In this document: positions 18,111-27,316 of the stretch, piece after piece
How the letters are laid out: each line of letters opens with the position of its first letter
How positions within the stretch are numbered: the first letter of the stretch is position 1
NCBI RefSeq assembly: GCF_030817355.1
Contig: NZ_JAUSZH010000001.1
Coordinates: 3,280,501-3,344,500 of the forward strand
Source of the DNA: Streptomyces sp. V1I1
GTDB lineage: Bacteria > Actinomycetota > Actinomycetes > Streptomycetales > Streptomycetaceae
Direction: 5' to 3'
DNA: 64,000 nt
Position numbers and translations under genes: made by a program
The notes under the pieces: model-generated
Databases searched by the model: none
Told to the model about the DNA's origin: nothing
What the model saw: the letters and a program-made list of their open reading frames with translations, nothing else

Positions 18111-18665
18111 GTGGCACGGAGCAGCTCGGGACTCGTGGCCGGGCTCACGGCAGCCGCTCTGGCCGTCGTCGGATACCTCGCCTACCAGGCGTCGGCGAGC
18201 GCCCCCGACCAGCTCGGCAAGCCCAACACCCCGGTCCCGTCCGCGCATGCCTCCGGCAGCCCCAAGCACAATTCCAAGAACCCGCTCGAGCTGCCCGCGA
18301 AGTCGGGTGTCGGCGTGCGCGTCGTGTACTCGCTGTCCGAGCGGCGCGTGTGGCTGGTGGGCGAGAACGGGAAGCTGACGCGGACCTTCGAGGTCATGCC
18401 GTCGACGGTCAGCCCGCCGCCCGGTGTGTACGCGGTGACCTCGCGGTCCGGTACCGTCCCCGGGTCGGACGGGGTGCCGATCGAGCATGTGGTGCGGTTC
18501 GCGAGCGTCGACGATGTGGCGATCGGCTTCAGCGCGGCGGTGAACGGGTCGATGGCGAGCCCGAACCCGGACAAGAAGACCGGCGGCGTACGGATGAAGC
18601 GGGCGGACGGCGACGCGATGTGGGAGTTCGCGTCGATCGGCTCGAAGGTCGTCGTCGTCCCGTAA
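18111..18665 (+). CDS. L,D-transpeptidase-like secreted protein lacking the catalytic cysteine
   Basis: 184 aa from GTG at 18111, with GAAAGG nearby; a GTG at 18102 is possible. Residues 8-28 are a signal/anchor helix (GLVAGLTAAALAVVGYLAYQ). From residue 65 on the sequence follows a YkuD fold (VRVVYSLSERRVWLVGENGK, then TVSPPPGVYAVTSR). Where active enzymes have HGC[V/I]RM, this has TGGVRM, so Cys is Gly. The upstream catalytic His is also absent (IGFSA). It should not crosslink peptidoglycan; a binding or structural role is inferred. Confidence 0.78.
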   Translation: MARSSSGLVAGLTAAALAVVGYLAYQASASAPDQLGKPNTPVPSAHASGSPKHNSKNPLELPAKSGVGVRVVYSLSERRVWLVGENGKLTRTFEVMPSTVSPPPGVYAVTSRSGTVPGSDGVPIEHVVRFASVDDVAIGFSAAVNGSMASPNPDKKTGGVRMKRADGDAMWEFASIGSKVVVVP

Positions 18666-18697
18666 GCCCGTGGCTCGTAGCCCGTAGCCCGTACGGA

Positions 18698-18880
18698 CTA
18701 CGCGGCGTCGCGCCGAGTTTCACGCTCCTCGGGGAGCCGTTCCTCACGGGGCGGAGTGGAGACCGCGCTGGCCGCCGCGCACGACGCCAGAAGATCGCGC
18801 ATCGACAGGGCCGACGGCGTCAGCGCCTGCGGCCGCGCCGGCTGCTGCCGTGACTGGGATTCGCGCTCGGATGCCGACAT
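18698..18880 (-). CDS. 60-aa protein behind an iron box
   Basis: Starts MSASERESQSRQQPARPQ, then a short hydrophobic stretch (MRDLLASCAAASAVSTPP) with one cysteine and a charged tail (EERLPEERETRRDAA). ATG at 18880 has a perfect AGGAGG six bases upstream, strong evidence of translation. An 18-bp palindrome resembling a DmdR1/IdeR iron box ends 32 bp upstream. I do not recognise a function. No siderophore genes are in the window. Confidence 0.7.
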   Translation of the reverse strand: MSASERESQSRQQPARPQALTPSALSMRDLLASCAAASAVSTPPREERLPEERETRRDAA

Positions 18881-18911
18881 GGACGCCTCCTGGGGCTCCG
18901 GGGGCAGTCGT

Positions 18912-18929
18912 GGTTAGGCAGACCTAACC
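18912..18929. promoter_or_regulatory. Iron box (DmdR1/IdeR-type operator)
   Basis: GGTTAGGCAGACCTAACC is a perfect 7-4-7 palindrome. It matches 13 of 19 positions of the actinobacterial iron box TTAGGTTAGGCTAACCTAA when read on the minus strand. It lies where a promoter for the 60-aa gene must be, so iron-dependent repression is predicted. Confidence 0.65.
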
Positions 18930-19047
18930 TGCTCGATACCATGTGACCACGCCCGGCACGGCCTGCGCAACACTTTGCCGACGTCTTGTCGGAACGTACA
19001 CACTGACCGTGCATACATACGGCGGTGGAGTACCGGTGGAGTACGGC

Positions 19048-19596
19048 TCAGGCCCCCAGGGCCATCAGGTCGACCATCGCCCAGCGCGCGCCGAAGCCCG
19101 TCAGGGTGACCTCGCGGCGGTCGTCGTCCGTGTCGCCGACCTTCCGGTGGATCAGCACTTGCAGCCGGTCGTCCGAGAGGTCCTCGACCTTGCCGACGCC
19201 CCACTCCACGACCACCACCGATTCCGGCAGCGAGACGTCGAGATCGAGGTCCTCCATCTCGTCGAGGCCGCCGCCCAGCCGGTACGCGTCCACATGCACC
19301 AGGGCAGGGCCGCCGGTCAGCGAGGGGTGGACGCGGGCGATGACGAAGGTCGGGGATGTGACGGCGCCGCGGACTCCGAGGCCCTCGCCCAGGCCGCGGG
19401 TCAGCGTCGTCTTGCCCGCGCCGAGCTCGCCGGTGAGCATCACCAGGTCGCCGGCGCGCAGCAGCTTCGCGAGCCGGCGACCCAACTCCTGCATCTGCTC
19501 GGGGGACTCGACAGGGAGACGGGCGGCGCTGGTGGGGCGGGCGGCGCTGGTGGAGTTGGTGGCGCTCTCAGCCGCCGGGCTGTGCGGTGCTTCCAT
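19048..19596 (-). CDS. tsaE: TsaE, t6A synthesis ATPase
   Basis: About 182 aa from ATG at 19596; a TTG at 19605 is possible. It has the P-loop GELGAGKTTLTR, the switch region SPTFVIARVH, HVDAYRLGG and VVVEWG. It drives the TsaBD cycle by ATP hydrolysis. The first 25 residues are an A/S/T-rich extension. Its start overlaps the end of the alpha/beta hydrolase gene, indicating coupling. An 11-bp tandem repeat (GGTGGAGTACC/G, 19024-19045) lies just past the stop. Confidence 0.95.
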   Translation of the reverse strand: MEAPHSPAAESATNSTSAARPTSAARLPVESPEQMQELGRRLAKLLRAGDLVMLTGELGAGKTTLTRGLGEGLGVRGAVTSPTFVIARVHPSLTGGPALVHVDAYRLGGGLDEMEDLDLDVSLPESVVVVEWGVGKVEDLSDDRLQVLIHRKVGDTDDDRREVTLTGFGARWAMVDLMALGA

Positions 19597-20794
19597 ACGG
19601 GCCAACGTTAGCCGGTGCCGGGACCGCGCCGACCCGGGCCAGCAGGTCGGCCAGCCGGTCCGTGACGACCTCCGGGTGCTCCAGCATCACCAGATGCCCG
19701 CCGTCCGGCACGATCACCAGCTCCGAGTCCGGCAGCAGGTCCGCGATCGCCTCGCTGTGCGAGCTCGGCGTCACCAGATCCTTGTCACCTGCCAGGACGA
19801 GCACCGGCACCTCGCGGAAGATCTCGAGCGCCTCGGCCTTGTCGTGCTCCACGAACGCCGGGTAGAACTCCGCGACCACATCGATCGGCGTGCCCTCGAT
19901 CATCCGCTCCGCGAACCGGGCCACCGCCGGGTCCACGTCCCTGGACGAGAACGAGTACCGCTTGATGAGGCCTGCGAAGAGGTCGGCAGTGGCGCGGCGG
20001 CCCCGCTCGACCAGTTCGGCCTGCGAGCCGAGCGCCTTGAGCACGCCCGGGAGCACCCGGCGCACCGCGTTCACGCCCGCGACCGGCAGGCCGTAGTTGA
20101 CCTCGCCGAGCCTGCCGGCCGAGGTGCCGATGAAGGCGACTCCGGAGACCCGCTCCCGTACCAGCTCGGGGAAATGGTCGGCGAGCGCCATCACCGTCAT
20201 CCCGCCCATGGAGTGCCCGACCAGCACCAGCGGGCCCTCGGGCGCGGCCGCGTCGATCACCGCCTTGAGGTCGCGGCCCAGCTGGTCGATGGCGACCGGC
20301 ACAGCGTCCTCGCCGGACTGGGCCGCTCCCCTGGCCGAACGGCCGTGGCTGCGCTGGTCCCAGTACACGGTGCGCACCAGGCCGCGCAGAGCCGCGCGCT
20401 GGAAGTGCCAGGAGTCCTGGCTCAGGCAGTAGCCATGGCTGAAGACGACGGTGACCGGGGCGGGCGCCTTGCGGCCGAAGAGCCTGCGGCGGCGCGGGGC
20501 ACCCGCTTCCGGGTCCACCTCGTCGGCCTCGTAGTAGAGCTCGGTGCCGTCGTCGGCGATCGCCTTGCCCGGCAGCCCGCGCAGAGAGCCGTACGGCCCC
20601 GACGCGTCCAGCGCGAGCCGCGCCTTCTTGCGCATGCCGCGGCCGACCGTGAGGCGTTCGAGCGCGACGCCCGCGGCCGCGCCGGCGGCGATCACGCCTA
20701 TCGCGGCACCCGCGATGCCCGCCCGGCGCCAGTTGCCCGTCGTGGCAGCCGTCGCCGCGGCGGCCACTACGGGCCCCGTGCTGGTCTCGCTCAC
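19568..20794 (-). CDS. Membrane-anchored alpha/beta hydrolase
   Basis: 408 aa from GTG. Residues 23-45 form a membrane helix (RRAGIAGAAIGVIAAGAAAG). The hydrolase domain has VFSHGYCLSQDSW (oxyanion HG), the nucleophile elbow GHSMGG, the acid region LVLAGDKDLVT and the catalytic His in PDGGHLVMLEHP. It lies in the conserved alr-hydrolase-tsaE order of Streptomyces, 10 bp after alr. Substrate unknown; a lipid or ester is likely. Confidence 0.87.
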   Translation of the reverse strand: MSETSTGPVVAAAATAATTGNWRRAGIAGAAIGVIAAGAAAGVALERLTVGRGMRKKARLALDASGPYGSLRGLPGKAIADDGTELYYEADEVDPEAGAPRRRRLFGRKAPAPVTVVFSHGYCLSQDSWHFQRAALRGLVRTVYWDQRSHGRSARGAAQSGEDAVPVAIDQLGRDLKAVIDAAAPEGPLVLVGHSMGGMTVMALADHFPELVRERVSGVAFIGTSAGRLGEVNYGLPVAGVNAVRRVLPGVLKALGSQAELVERGRRATADLFAGLIKRYSFSSRDVDPAVARFAERMIEGTPIDVVAEFYPAFVEHDKAEALEIFREVPVLVLAGDKDLVTPSSHSEAIADLLPDSELVIVPDGGHLVMLEHPEVVTDRLADLLARVGAVPAPANVGPYGSTAQPGG

Positions 20795-20804
20795 CGTGCC
20801 GCTC

Positions 20805-21956
20805 CTACTCGTCGGGGTCCTCGTTCAGGAAGACGCGCGGAACTCTCGTTCCGATGCGGGTGACAATCTCGTACGCGATGGTGTCCGCCGCCTGCGCCCA
20901 GTCCTCGGCGCTCGGCTCGCCCCGGTCGCCCGGTCCGAACAGCAGCGCTTCGGTACCTTCCGGGATCTTCTGCCCGCCAAGATCGACTACGAACTGGTCC
21001 ATGGCGACCCGGCCGGCCACCCGTCGCCACTCGCCGCCGACCAGGACAGGCCCACGGCCGGACGCATGGCGCGGGATGCCGTCCGCGTAGCCGAGGGGGA
21101 TGAGGCCGAGCGTCGTCTCGTCCGTGGTGACGTAGTGATGGCCATAGCTGACGCCGTGGCCCGCCGGGACCTGCTTGACCAGCGCCACGGAGGCGGCGAG
21201 CGTCATCACGGGCCGCAGCCCGAAGTCTGCGGGCGTGCCGAGCTCGGGGCTGGGCGAGACGCCGTACATCGCGATGCCCGCCCGTACGAGATCGAAGTGC
21301 GTCTCGGGGAGGGTCAGCGTCGCCGGGGAGTTGGCGATGTGCCGGACCTCCGGCTCGATGCCCGCCTTCTCGGCGTACGCCACCATCTGGCGGAACACGT
21401 CCATCTGGGCGGCGATGGAGGGGTGCCCGGGCTCGTCGGCGCAGGCGAAGTGCGACCAGAGCCCGGTGACCTCTACGGTGCCCTCGGCCTCGGCGGCGAG
21501 TGCTGCGGCGATGAGCTCGGGCCAGTCGGCGGGCTGACAGCCGTTGCGCCCGAGCCCGGTGTCGGCCTTGAGCTGGATCCGCGCCGGTCGCCCGGCCTCG
21601 CGGGCGGCGGCGGTGACCTCCGTGAGAGCCCACAAGCCGCTCACGGCCATGTCGAGATCGGCCTCGATGCCCTCCCGCCAGGGGCCGCCGGGCGTCCACA
21701 GCCAGCACAGGACCCTGCTCCGGATGCCTGCCTCGCGCAGGGCGAGGGCCTCTTGCGGCGTGGCGGTCCCGAGCCAGGTCGCCCCGGCCGCGAGCGCGGC
21801 CTTGGCGCAGGGCACCATGCCGTGTCCGTACGCGTCCGACTTCACCACGGCCATGAGGGCAGCACGGGGCGCTCGGGCACGCAGCGCACGCACATTGGCG
21901 CGCAGGGCCGCGAGGTCGATCTCGGCGCGGGCTCTCAGGGGCGGTGTCTGGCTCAT
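20805..21956 (-). CDS. alr: Alanine racemase
   Basis: 383 aa from ATG at 21956; residues further upstream in frame are intergenic. The PLP lysine is in AVVKSDAYGHGM and the N-terminus ARAEIDLAALRANV is typical. The second catalytic residue is the conserved Tyr in RAGIAMYGVSPSPE or the later SYGHHY region. It makes D-alanine for peptidoglycan. It heads the alr-hydrolase-tsaE run and follows nnr after 171 bp. Confidence 0.97.
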   Translation of the reverse strand: MSQTPPLRARAEIDLAALRANVRALRARAPRAALMAVVKSDAYGHGMVPCAKAALAAGATWLGTATPQEALALREAGIRSRVLCWLWTPGGPWREGIEADLDMAVSGLWALTEVTAAAREAGRPARIQLKADTGLGRNGCQPADWPELIAAALAAEAEGTVEVTGLWSHFACADEPGHPSIAAQMDVFRQMVAYAEKAGIEPEVRHIANSPATLTLPETHFDLVRAGIAMYGVSPSPELGTPADFGLRPVMTLAASVALVKQVPAGHGVSYGHHYVTTDETTLGLIPLGYADGIPRHASGRGPVLVGGEWRRVAGRVAMDQFVVDLGGQKIPEGTEALLFGPGDRGEPSAEDWAQAADTIAYEIVTRIGTRVPRVFLNEDPDE

Positions 21957-22093
21957 CGGGCCCAGTGTCTCAGAGGGGTACGACGGCGGTCGTACAACCG
22001 GTGCGGAGTTCAACAAGTCTGCGCCTGTGCGGTTGATCACGGTTTCGGGGAAACGGAGGGCGGTTTCGCCGAAGTCGCGGCTGCCCGGCCCCA

Positions 22094-22135
22094 TCACTCC
22101 TGCACGTCAGACCGTCACTCCCGCACGTCAGCCCG
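22094..22135 (-). repeat. 21-bp tandem copies of the nnr 3' end
   Basis: Two 21-bp units (22094-22114 and 22115-22135) resemble each other and the last coding bases of nnr at 22136-22153. The middle unit holds the nnr stop (22128-22130). Confidence 0.75.
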
Positions 22136-23570
22136 TCTCCTGCACGTCGCGCCACGCCGACCGCAGCGCCCCCGCCACCTCGTACGCCGTGATCGGCGCG
22201 CCCTCCGTGATCGCGTGGCGGGCCGCCAGGCCGTGCAGATACGCCGCCGCCGAGCCCGCGTCGCGAGCGTCGAGGCCCGCCGAGAGCAGCGCGCCCGTCA
22301 GGCCCGACAGGACGTCGCCGCTGCCGGCCGTCGCCAGCCAGGGCGTGCCCATGGGGTTCACCCGGACCGGGGAACGGCCGCCGTCCGGGGCGGCGACCAG
22401 TGTCGTCGAGCCTTTGAGCAGCACCGTCGCTCCAAAGCGCGAGGCCAGTTCCCGCACGGAGGCGAGCCGCGCGGACTCCACCTCCTCGCGCGGTACGCCC
22501 AGCAGCGCGGCCGCCTCCCCCGCGTGCGGGGTCAACAGCGTGGGCGCGCCGCGGTCCCGCAGCGCCGACGCGTCGAGCGGCCGCAGGCCGTCCGCGTCGA
22601 CCAGGACCGGCACGTCGGAGTCCAGTACGTCCTGTACGACATCCAGACCGTCGCCGAGCCCCGGGCCGACGACCCACGCCTGCACCCGGCCCGCCTTCGA
22701 CGGGGGTCCGCTGTGGACCAGGGCCTCCGGGAAGCGGGCGATCACAGCCTCCGCCGCGGGCCCGACGTACCGCACAGCCCCCGCGCCGCCGCGCAGCGCG
22801 CCCGCGACAGCGAGCACCGCCGCGCCCGGATAACGCGCGGACCCGGCGACGACGCCCACGACGCCCCGCCGGTACTTGTCGCTCTCCGCGGCCGGCGCCG
22901 GCAACAGCCGAGCCACATCCGCGTGTTGGAGCGCCTCGAGGTCCGGCACGGACGGCAGATGCGGCTCCAGGCCGATGCCGACGAGCCGCACCGTGCCCGC
23001 GTACTCCTTCGCCGGGTCGATCAGCAGCCCCGGCTTGTACGTACCGAAGGTCACCGTCGCATCCGCGCGCAGCGCCTCGCCCCGTACCTCCCCGGTGTCC
23101 GCCTCCACCCCGCTCGGCAGATCCACCGCGACGACGACGGCGTCGGACCCGCGCGCGGCCCGCGCCACCGGCAACGCGTCAGGACGCAGCCCGCCGTGCC
23201 CGCCGATCCCGGTGATGCCGTCCAGTACCAGGTCCGCCGCGGCCAGCACCTCGAAGGGGTCGTCCGCGACCCGACCGCCCGCGCCGAGCAGGGCGGCGAG
23301 GCCGCCCTCATGGATGCGCGCCCCCAGCGGGACCGCCGACACCCCGGCTCCCCGCCGCGCCAGCCGCGCCCCCGCGTACAGCGCGTCGCCGCCGTTGTCC
23401 CCGCTCCCGACGAGCAGCACGACCCGCGCGCCGTACACCCGGCCGAGCAGATCCGCGCAGGCCGCGGCGAGCCCGGCAGCGGCCCGTTGCATGAGCGCGC
23501 CCTGTGGCAGGCGCGCCATCAGTTCGGCCTCGGCGGTCCGTACGGTCTCCACGCTGTAAGCGGTACGCAT
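22128..23570 (-). CDS. nnr: Bifunctional NAD(P)HX epimerase/dehydratase
   Basis: 480 aa, the usual fused length. Residues 1-210 are the YjeF_N epimerase (GSGDNGGDALYAGARLA). Residues 220-480 are the ribokinase-like ADP-dependent dehydratase (GAVRYVGPAAEAV, GPGLGDG, LLTPHAGEAAALLG, NPMGTPWLATAGSGDVLSG). It repairs hydrated NAD(P)H. The gene sits between acpS and alr, as in other Streptomyces. Confidence 0.95.
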   Translation of the reverse strand: MRTAYSVETVRTAEAELMARLPQGALMQRAAAGLAAACADLLGRVYGARVVLLVGSGDNGGDALYAGARLARRGAGVSAVPLGARIHEGGLAALLGAGGRVADDPFEVLAAADLVLDGITGIGGHGGLRPDALPVARAARGSDAVVVAVDLPSGVEADTGEVRGEALRADATVTFGTYKPGLLIDPAKEYAGTVRLVGIGLEPHLPSVPDLEALQHADVARLLPAPAAESDKYRRGVVGVVAGSARYPGAAVLAVAGALRGGAGAVRYVGPAAEAVIARFPEALVHSGPPSKAGRVQAWVVGPGLGDGLDVVQDVLDSDVPVLVDADGLRPLDASALRDRGAPTLLTPHAGEAAALLGVPREEVESARLASVRELASRFGATVLLKGSTTLVAAPDGGRSPVRVNPMGTPWLATAGSGDVLSGLTGALLSAGLDARDAGSAAAYLHGLAARHAITEGAPITAYEVAGALRSAWRDVQETG

Positions 23571-23574
23571 ACGG

Positions 23575-23943
23575 TCAACCCTCCGCGATCACCACCGCCG
23601 ACGCCACCCCCGCGTCGTGACTGAGCGACACATGCCAGGACCGCACACCGAGCTCGGCCGCCCGCGCCGCCACCGTCCCGTGTACCCGCAGCCGCGGCTG
23701 CCCGCTGTCCTCGACGTACACCTCGGCGTCGGTCCAGTACAGCCCGCCGGGCGCGCCGAGCGCCTTGGCGACCGCCTCCTTGGCGGCGAACCGCGCCGCC
23801 AAGGAGGCGTATCCCCGCTGCTCACCGCTGGGCAGCAGCAACTCCCGCTCCAGGAACAGCCGTCCGGCCATGTTTGGCGTACGCCGCATCGTCGCGGCGA
23901 ACCGGTCGATCTCGGCGACGTCAATCCCCACCCCGATGATCAT
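23575..23943 (-). CDS. acpS: Holo-acyl carrier protein synthase
   Basis: 122 aa. AcpS signature [14 protein letters not shown] (Mg-binding Asp) and [13 protein letters not shown] (catalytic Glu/Lys). It transfers phosphopantetheine from CoA to acyl carrier protein. The ATG overlaps the glmS stop as ATGA and nnr starts 4 bp after the stop, giving a tight glmS-acpS-nnr operon. Confidence 0.97.
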   Translation of the reverse strand: MIIGVGIDVAEIDRFAATMRRTPNMAGRLFLERELLLPSGEQRGYASLAARFAAKEAVAKALGAPGGLYWTDAEVYVEDSGQPRLRVHGTVAARAAELGVRSWHVSLSHDAGVASAVVIAEG

Positions 23944-25787
23944 TCGACGGTGACAGACTTCGCGAGGTTCCGCGGCTGGTCGACCTCATTGCCGCGCGCC
24001 GTCGCCAGCTCGCACGCGAAGACCTGCAATGGCACGGTCGACACCAGCGGTTGCAGCAGCGTCGGCGTGGCCGGGATCCGGATCAGGTGATCCGCGTACG
24101 GCACCACCGTGTCGTCCCCCTCCTCCGCGATCACGATCGTCCGCGCCCCGCGCGCCCGGATCTCCTGGATATTGGAGACGAGCTTGTCGTGCAGCACCGA
24201 ACGCCCACGCGGCGACGGCACCACGACCACCACCGGCAGATCCTCCTCGATCAGCGCGATCGGCCCATGCTTGAGCTCGCCCGCCGCAAAGCCCTCCGCG
24301 TGCATGTACGCCAGTTCCTTCAGCTTCAGCGCGCCCTCCAGCGCCACCGGATAGCCCACATGCCGCCCCAGGAACAGCACCGTGTTCTTGCCGGCGAGCG
24401 AGCGCGCCAGCTCTCGCACCGGCTCCATCGTCTCCAGGACACGCTCGACCGCCGCCGAGATCTGCGCCAAGTCCCGGATGACGGCCTGGATTTCGTCGCC
24501 CCACTTGGTGCCGCGCACCTGCCCCAGATACAGCGCCACCAGATAGCAGGCCACCAGTTGCGTCAGAAACGCCTTGGTCGACGCGACCGCGACCTCGGGA
24601 CCCGCGTGTGTGTACAGCACGGCGTCGGACTCGCGTGGAATCGTCGAGCCGTTCGTATTGCAGATGGCCAGCACCTTCGCGCCCTGCTCGCGCGCGTGCC
24701 GCAGAGCCATCAGGGTGTCCATGGTCTCGCCGGACTGGGAGATCGCGATCACCAGCGTCCGCTGGTCCAGGATCGGGTCCCGATAGCGGAACTCGCTCGC
24801 CAGCTCCACCTCGCACGGGATACGGGTCCAGTGCTCGATGGCGTACTTCGCGATCAGTCCGGCGTGGAAGGCAGTGCCGCACGCCACGATGACGACCTTG
24901 TCGGCCTCCCGCAGCACGGACACCGGGATCCGGATCTCGTCGAGCGTCAGCGACCCGCCGGCGTCGATCCGCCCGAGCAACGTATCGGCGACAGCCTTGG
25001 GCTGCTCGGCGATCTCCTTGAGCATGAAGTAGTCATAGCCCCCCTTTTCGGCCGCGGAAGCATCCCAGTCCACGTGGTACGTCCGCACCTGAGCGGGCGC
25101 ACCGTCGAAGTCGGTGACCGTCACGCCGTCCCGGCGGAGCTCCACCACCTGATCCTGCCCCAGCTCGATCGCGGACCGCGTGTGGGCGATGAACGCGGCC
25201 ACGTCCGACGCGAGGAAGGCCTCACCTTCCCCAACGCCCACCACCAGTGGGGAGTTCCGCCGCGCGCCGACCACCACATCCGGCTCGTCCGCGTGCACGG
25301 CGACCAACGTGAAGGCGCCCTGCAGCTGCCGGCACACCTGCCGCATCGACTCGGCGAGGTCCCCGCACGACGAGAACGACTCCGCGAGCAGATGCGCCAC
25401 GACCTCGGTGTCTGTCTCCGACGCCAGTTCGTGCCCGCGTGTCTCCAACTCGGCCCGCAGCGCCGCGAAGTTCTCGATGATCCCGTTGTGTACGACGGCG
25501 ACGCGCCCCGCGTTGTCCAGATGGGGATGGGCGTTGGCGTCGGTCGGCCCGCCGTGCGTGGCCCACCGGGTGTGCCCGATGCCGGTGGACCCGGCCGGCA
25601 GCGGCCGGTCCACCAACTCCTTCTCCAGGTTGACGAGCTTGCCCGCCTTCTTCGCCGCGGCCAGCCCGCCGTCGGCGAGTACCGCCACACCGGCCGAGTC
25701 GTAGCCCCGGTACTCGAGCCGCTTGAGGCCCGCGACGACCACATCAAGCGCCGACTGTCCGCCGACGTAACCCACGATTCCGCACAT
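23940..25787 (-). CDS. glmS: Glutamine-fructose-6-phosphate aminotransferase
   Basis: 615 aa, full length. The N-terminal Ntn glutaminase begins [10 protein letters not shown], with Cys2 as nucleophile after Met removal, and has GHTRWATHG. Two SIS domains follow ([26 protein letters not shown]-like regions) and the C-terminus is NLAKSVTVE. It commits carbon to UDP-GlcNAc and peptidoglycan. The start codon is only 21 bp from an ABC transporter scar, so its promoter must lie in or beyond that scar. No glmS-ribozyme-like sequence was seen. Confidence 0.97.
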   Translation of the reverse strand: MCGIVGYVGGQSALDVVVAGLKRLEYRGYDSAGVAVLADGGLAAAKKAGKLVNLEKELVDRPLPAGSTGIGHTRWATHGGPTDANAHPHLDNAGRVAVVHNGIIENFAALRAELETRGHELASETDTEVVAHLLAESFSSCGDLAESMRQVCRQLQGAFTLVAVHADEPDVVVGARRNSPLVVGVGEGEAFLASDVAAFIAHTRSAIELGQDQVVELRRDGVTVTDFDGAPAQVRTYHVDWDASAAEKGGYDYFMLKEIAEQPKAVADTLLGRIDAGGSLTLDEIRIPVSVLREADKVVIVACGTAFHAGLIAKYAIEHWTRIPCEVELASEFRYRDPILDQRTLVIAISQSGETMDTLMALRHAREQGAKVLAICNTNGSTIPRESDAVLYTHAGPEVAVASTKAFLTQLVACYLVALYLGQVRGTKWGDEIQAVIRDLAQISAAVERVLETMEPVRELARSLAGKNTVLFLGRHVGYPVALEGALKLKELAYMHAEGFAAGELKHGPIALIEEDLPVVVVVPSPRGRSVLHDKLVSNIQEIRARGARTIVIAEEGDDTVVPYADHLIRIPATPTLLQPLVSTVPLQVFACELATARGNEVDQPRNLAKSVTVE

Positions 25788-25808
25788 GTCCGCAGCCTAC
25801 GACCCCCG

Positions 25809-26084
25809 TCAGGCCTTCGCCCGGTACGCCCGCATCGCCAGCGGGTAGGACACGGCGGCTATCCCGGAGGCCCACAGCAGCGGCCACAGCACCGGCTCGG
25901 CCACCTCGCCGTCCATGGCCGGAGCAGTGTGGCGAAGATCCGCACCGCCGTCGTCTTCCCCCGCCCCGTTGGGCCCGAGCAGCCCGAGCACCGTGCCTGT
26001 ACGGGCCGCCAGATCCACTCCGGCCGGCGCCCGGGTCTCCTTGAACCGTTTGGCCAGGTCCTCCGCCTGGATCGCGTACGTCAT
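25809..26084 (-). pseudogene. Scar of an ABC drug exporter (ATPase fused to permease end)
   Basis: A frame of 91 codons begins like a DrrA-type ATPase (MTYAIQAEDLAKRFKETRAP, VLGLLGPNGAG) but loses the Walker A end: five C in place of four at 25959-25963 (plus strand) turn GAGKTT into GAGEDD. Read in the restored frame the ATPase continues KTTAVRIFATLLRP, then stops matching at about 25917-25921, where an ABC-2 permease C-terminus begins (EPVLWPLLWASGIAAVSYPL). A deletion has joined the two genes and removed most of both. It cannot encode a working exporter. Confidence 0.8.
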
Positions 26085-26098
26085 GGGATTCCCCTCAG

Positions 26099-26130
26099 GG
26101 TCGGCGGGGGCCGGGGTCGGCGGGGGCCGG
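26099..26130 (-). repeat. 16-bp tandem repeat upstream of the exporter scar
   Basis: GGTCGGCGGGGGCCGG twice (26099-26114, 26115-26130), with a third partial copy. It lies 15-46 bp upstream of the scar's ATG, where promoter or leader sequence would be. Confidence 0.8.
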
Positions 26131-26261
26131 GGTCGGCGCCCACTCCTTCCAAAACTGTGACGTCCGCCACTGACATTCCGCTCTCGCCGGCTGCGGCCCA
26201 GCGCCCCGCGCGTGACCGATCCCACCCGCCACTGCGTCCATGAAGCCGCGACAATGACCGT

Positions 26262-27257
26262 GTGATCTCTTCGCCGCCACGAAGCGCCCACCGCCGGGCC
26301 GAGCACGCGTCGACGCCGTATGTCGACCTGACCCGCGCGGAGTGGAGCGCCCTGCGCGACAAAACCCCGCTCCCCCTCACCGCCGAGGAGGTCGAGCGGT
26401 TGCGCGGTCTCGGCGATGTCATCGACCTGGACGAGGTACGGGACGTCTACCTCCCGCTGTCTCGACTGCTCAATCTGTACGTACAGGCCACCGCCGGTCT
26501 GCGCGGCGCGCTCAACACCTTCCTGGGCGACGCCGGCAATGGCCACGGCGCGCAGCGCGGCACCCCCTTCGTCATAGGAGTCGCCGGCTCCGTCGCGGTC
26601 GGCAAGTCCACCGTCGCCCGTCTGCTCCAGGCTCTGCTGGCCCGCTGGCCGGAGCACCCGCGGGTCGAGCTGGTCACCACCGACGGCTTCCTGCTCCCCA
26701 TGAAGGAGCTCCAGGACCGCGGCCTGACGTCGCGCAAGGGTTTCCCCGAGTCGTACGACCGGCGCGCCCTGACCCGTTTCGTCGCCGACATCAAGGCGGG
26801 CAAGGACGAGGTCACCGCCCCGGTCTACTCCCACCTGATCTACGACATCGTGCCGGGCGAGCGCCTCACCGTCCGCCGCCCGGACATCCTGATCGTCGAG
26901 GGCCTCAACGTCCTCCAGCCGGCCCTGCCCGGCAAGGACGGCCGCACGCGAGTCGGTCTCGCCGACTACTTCGACTTCAGTGTGTACGTCGACGCCCGCC
27001 CCGAGGACATCGAGACCTGGTATCTCAACCGTTTCCGCAAGCTGCGCGAAACGGCGTTCCAGAACCCGTTCTCGTACTTCCGGAAGTACACCCAGGTCTC
27101 CGAGGAGGAGGCGCTGGACTACGCCCGTACGATGTGGCGCACCATCAACAAACCCAATCTGCTGGAGAACGTGGCTCCGACGCGCGGCCGTGCCACGCTG
27201 GTGCTGCGCAAGGGCCCCGACCACAAGGTCCAGCGCCTGTCCCTGCGCAAGCTCTGA
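26262..27257 (+). CDS. coaA: Type I pantothenate kinase
   Basis: 331 aa from GTG. P-loop [30 protein letters not shown]; bacterial CoaA C-terminus with [21 protein letters not shown]. It catalyses the first step of CoA synthesis in the cytoplasm. Divergent from the exporter scar and glmS, and followed after 59 bp by the DUF389 gene. Confidence 0.96.
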   Translation: MISSPPRSAHRRAEHASTPYVDLTRAEWSALRDKTPLPLTAEEVERLRGLGDVIDLDEVRDVYLPLSRLLNLYVQATAGLRGALNTFLGDAGNGHGAQRGTPFVIGVAGSVAVGKSTVARLLQALLARWPEHPRVELVTTDGFLLPMKELQDRGLTSRKGFPESYDRRALTRFVADIKAGKDEVTAPVYSHLIYDIVPGERLTVRRPDILIVEGLNVLQPALPGKDGRTRVGLADYFDFSVYVDARPEDIETWYLNRFRKLRETAFQNPFSYFRKYTQVSEEEALDYARTMWRTINKPNLLENVAPTRGRATLVLRKGPDHKVQRLSLRKL

Positions 27258-27316
27258 CGCGTGCTCCGACGCAACTCCGACGCCGACTCCGGCGCCAACT
27301 CCGAGGAGCCGCCGGC

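Noticed and set aside
23800..25900. glmS ribozyme upstream of glmS
   Set aside because: Only 21 bp separate glmS from the exporter scar and nothing resembles the ribozyme core; glmS ribozymes are a Firmicutes-type feature.
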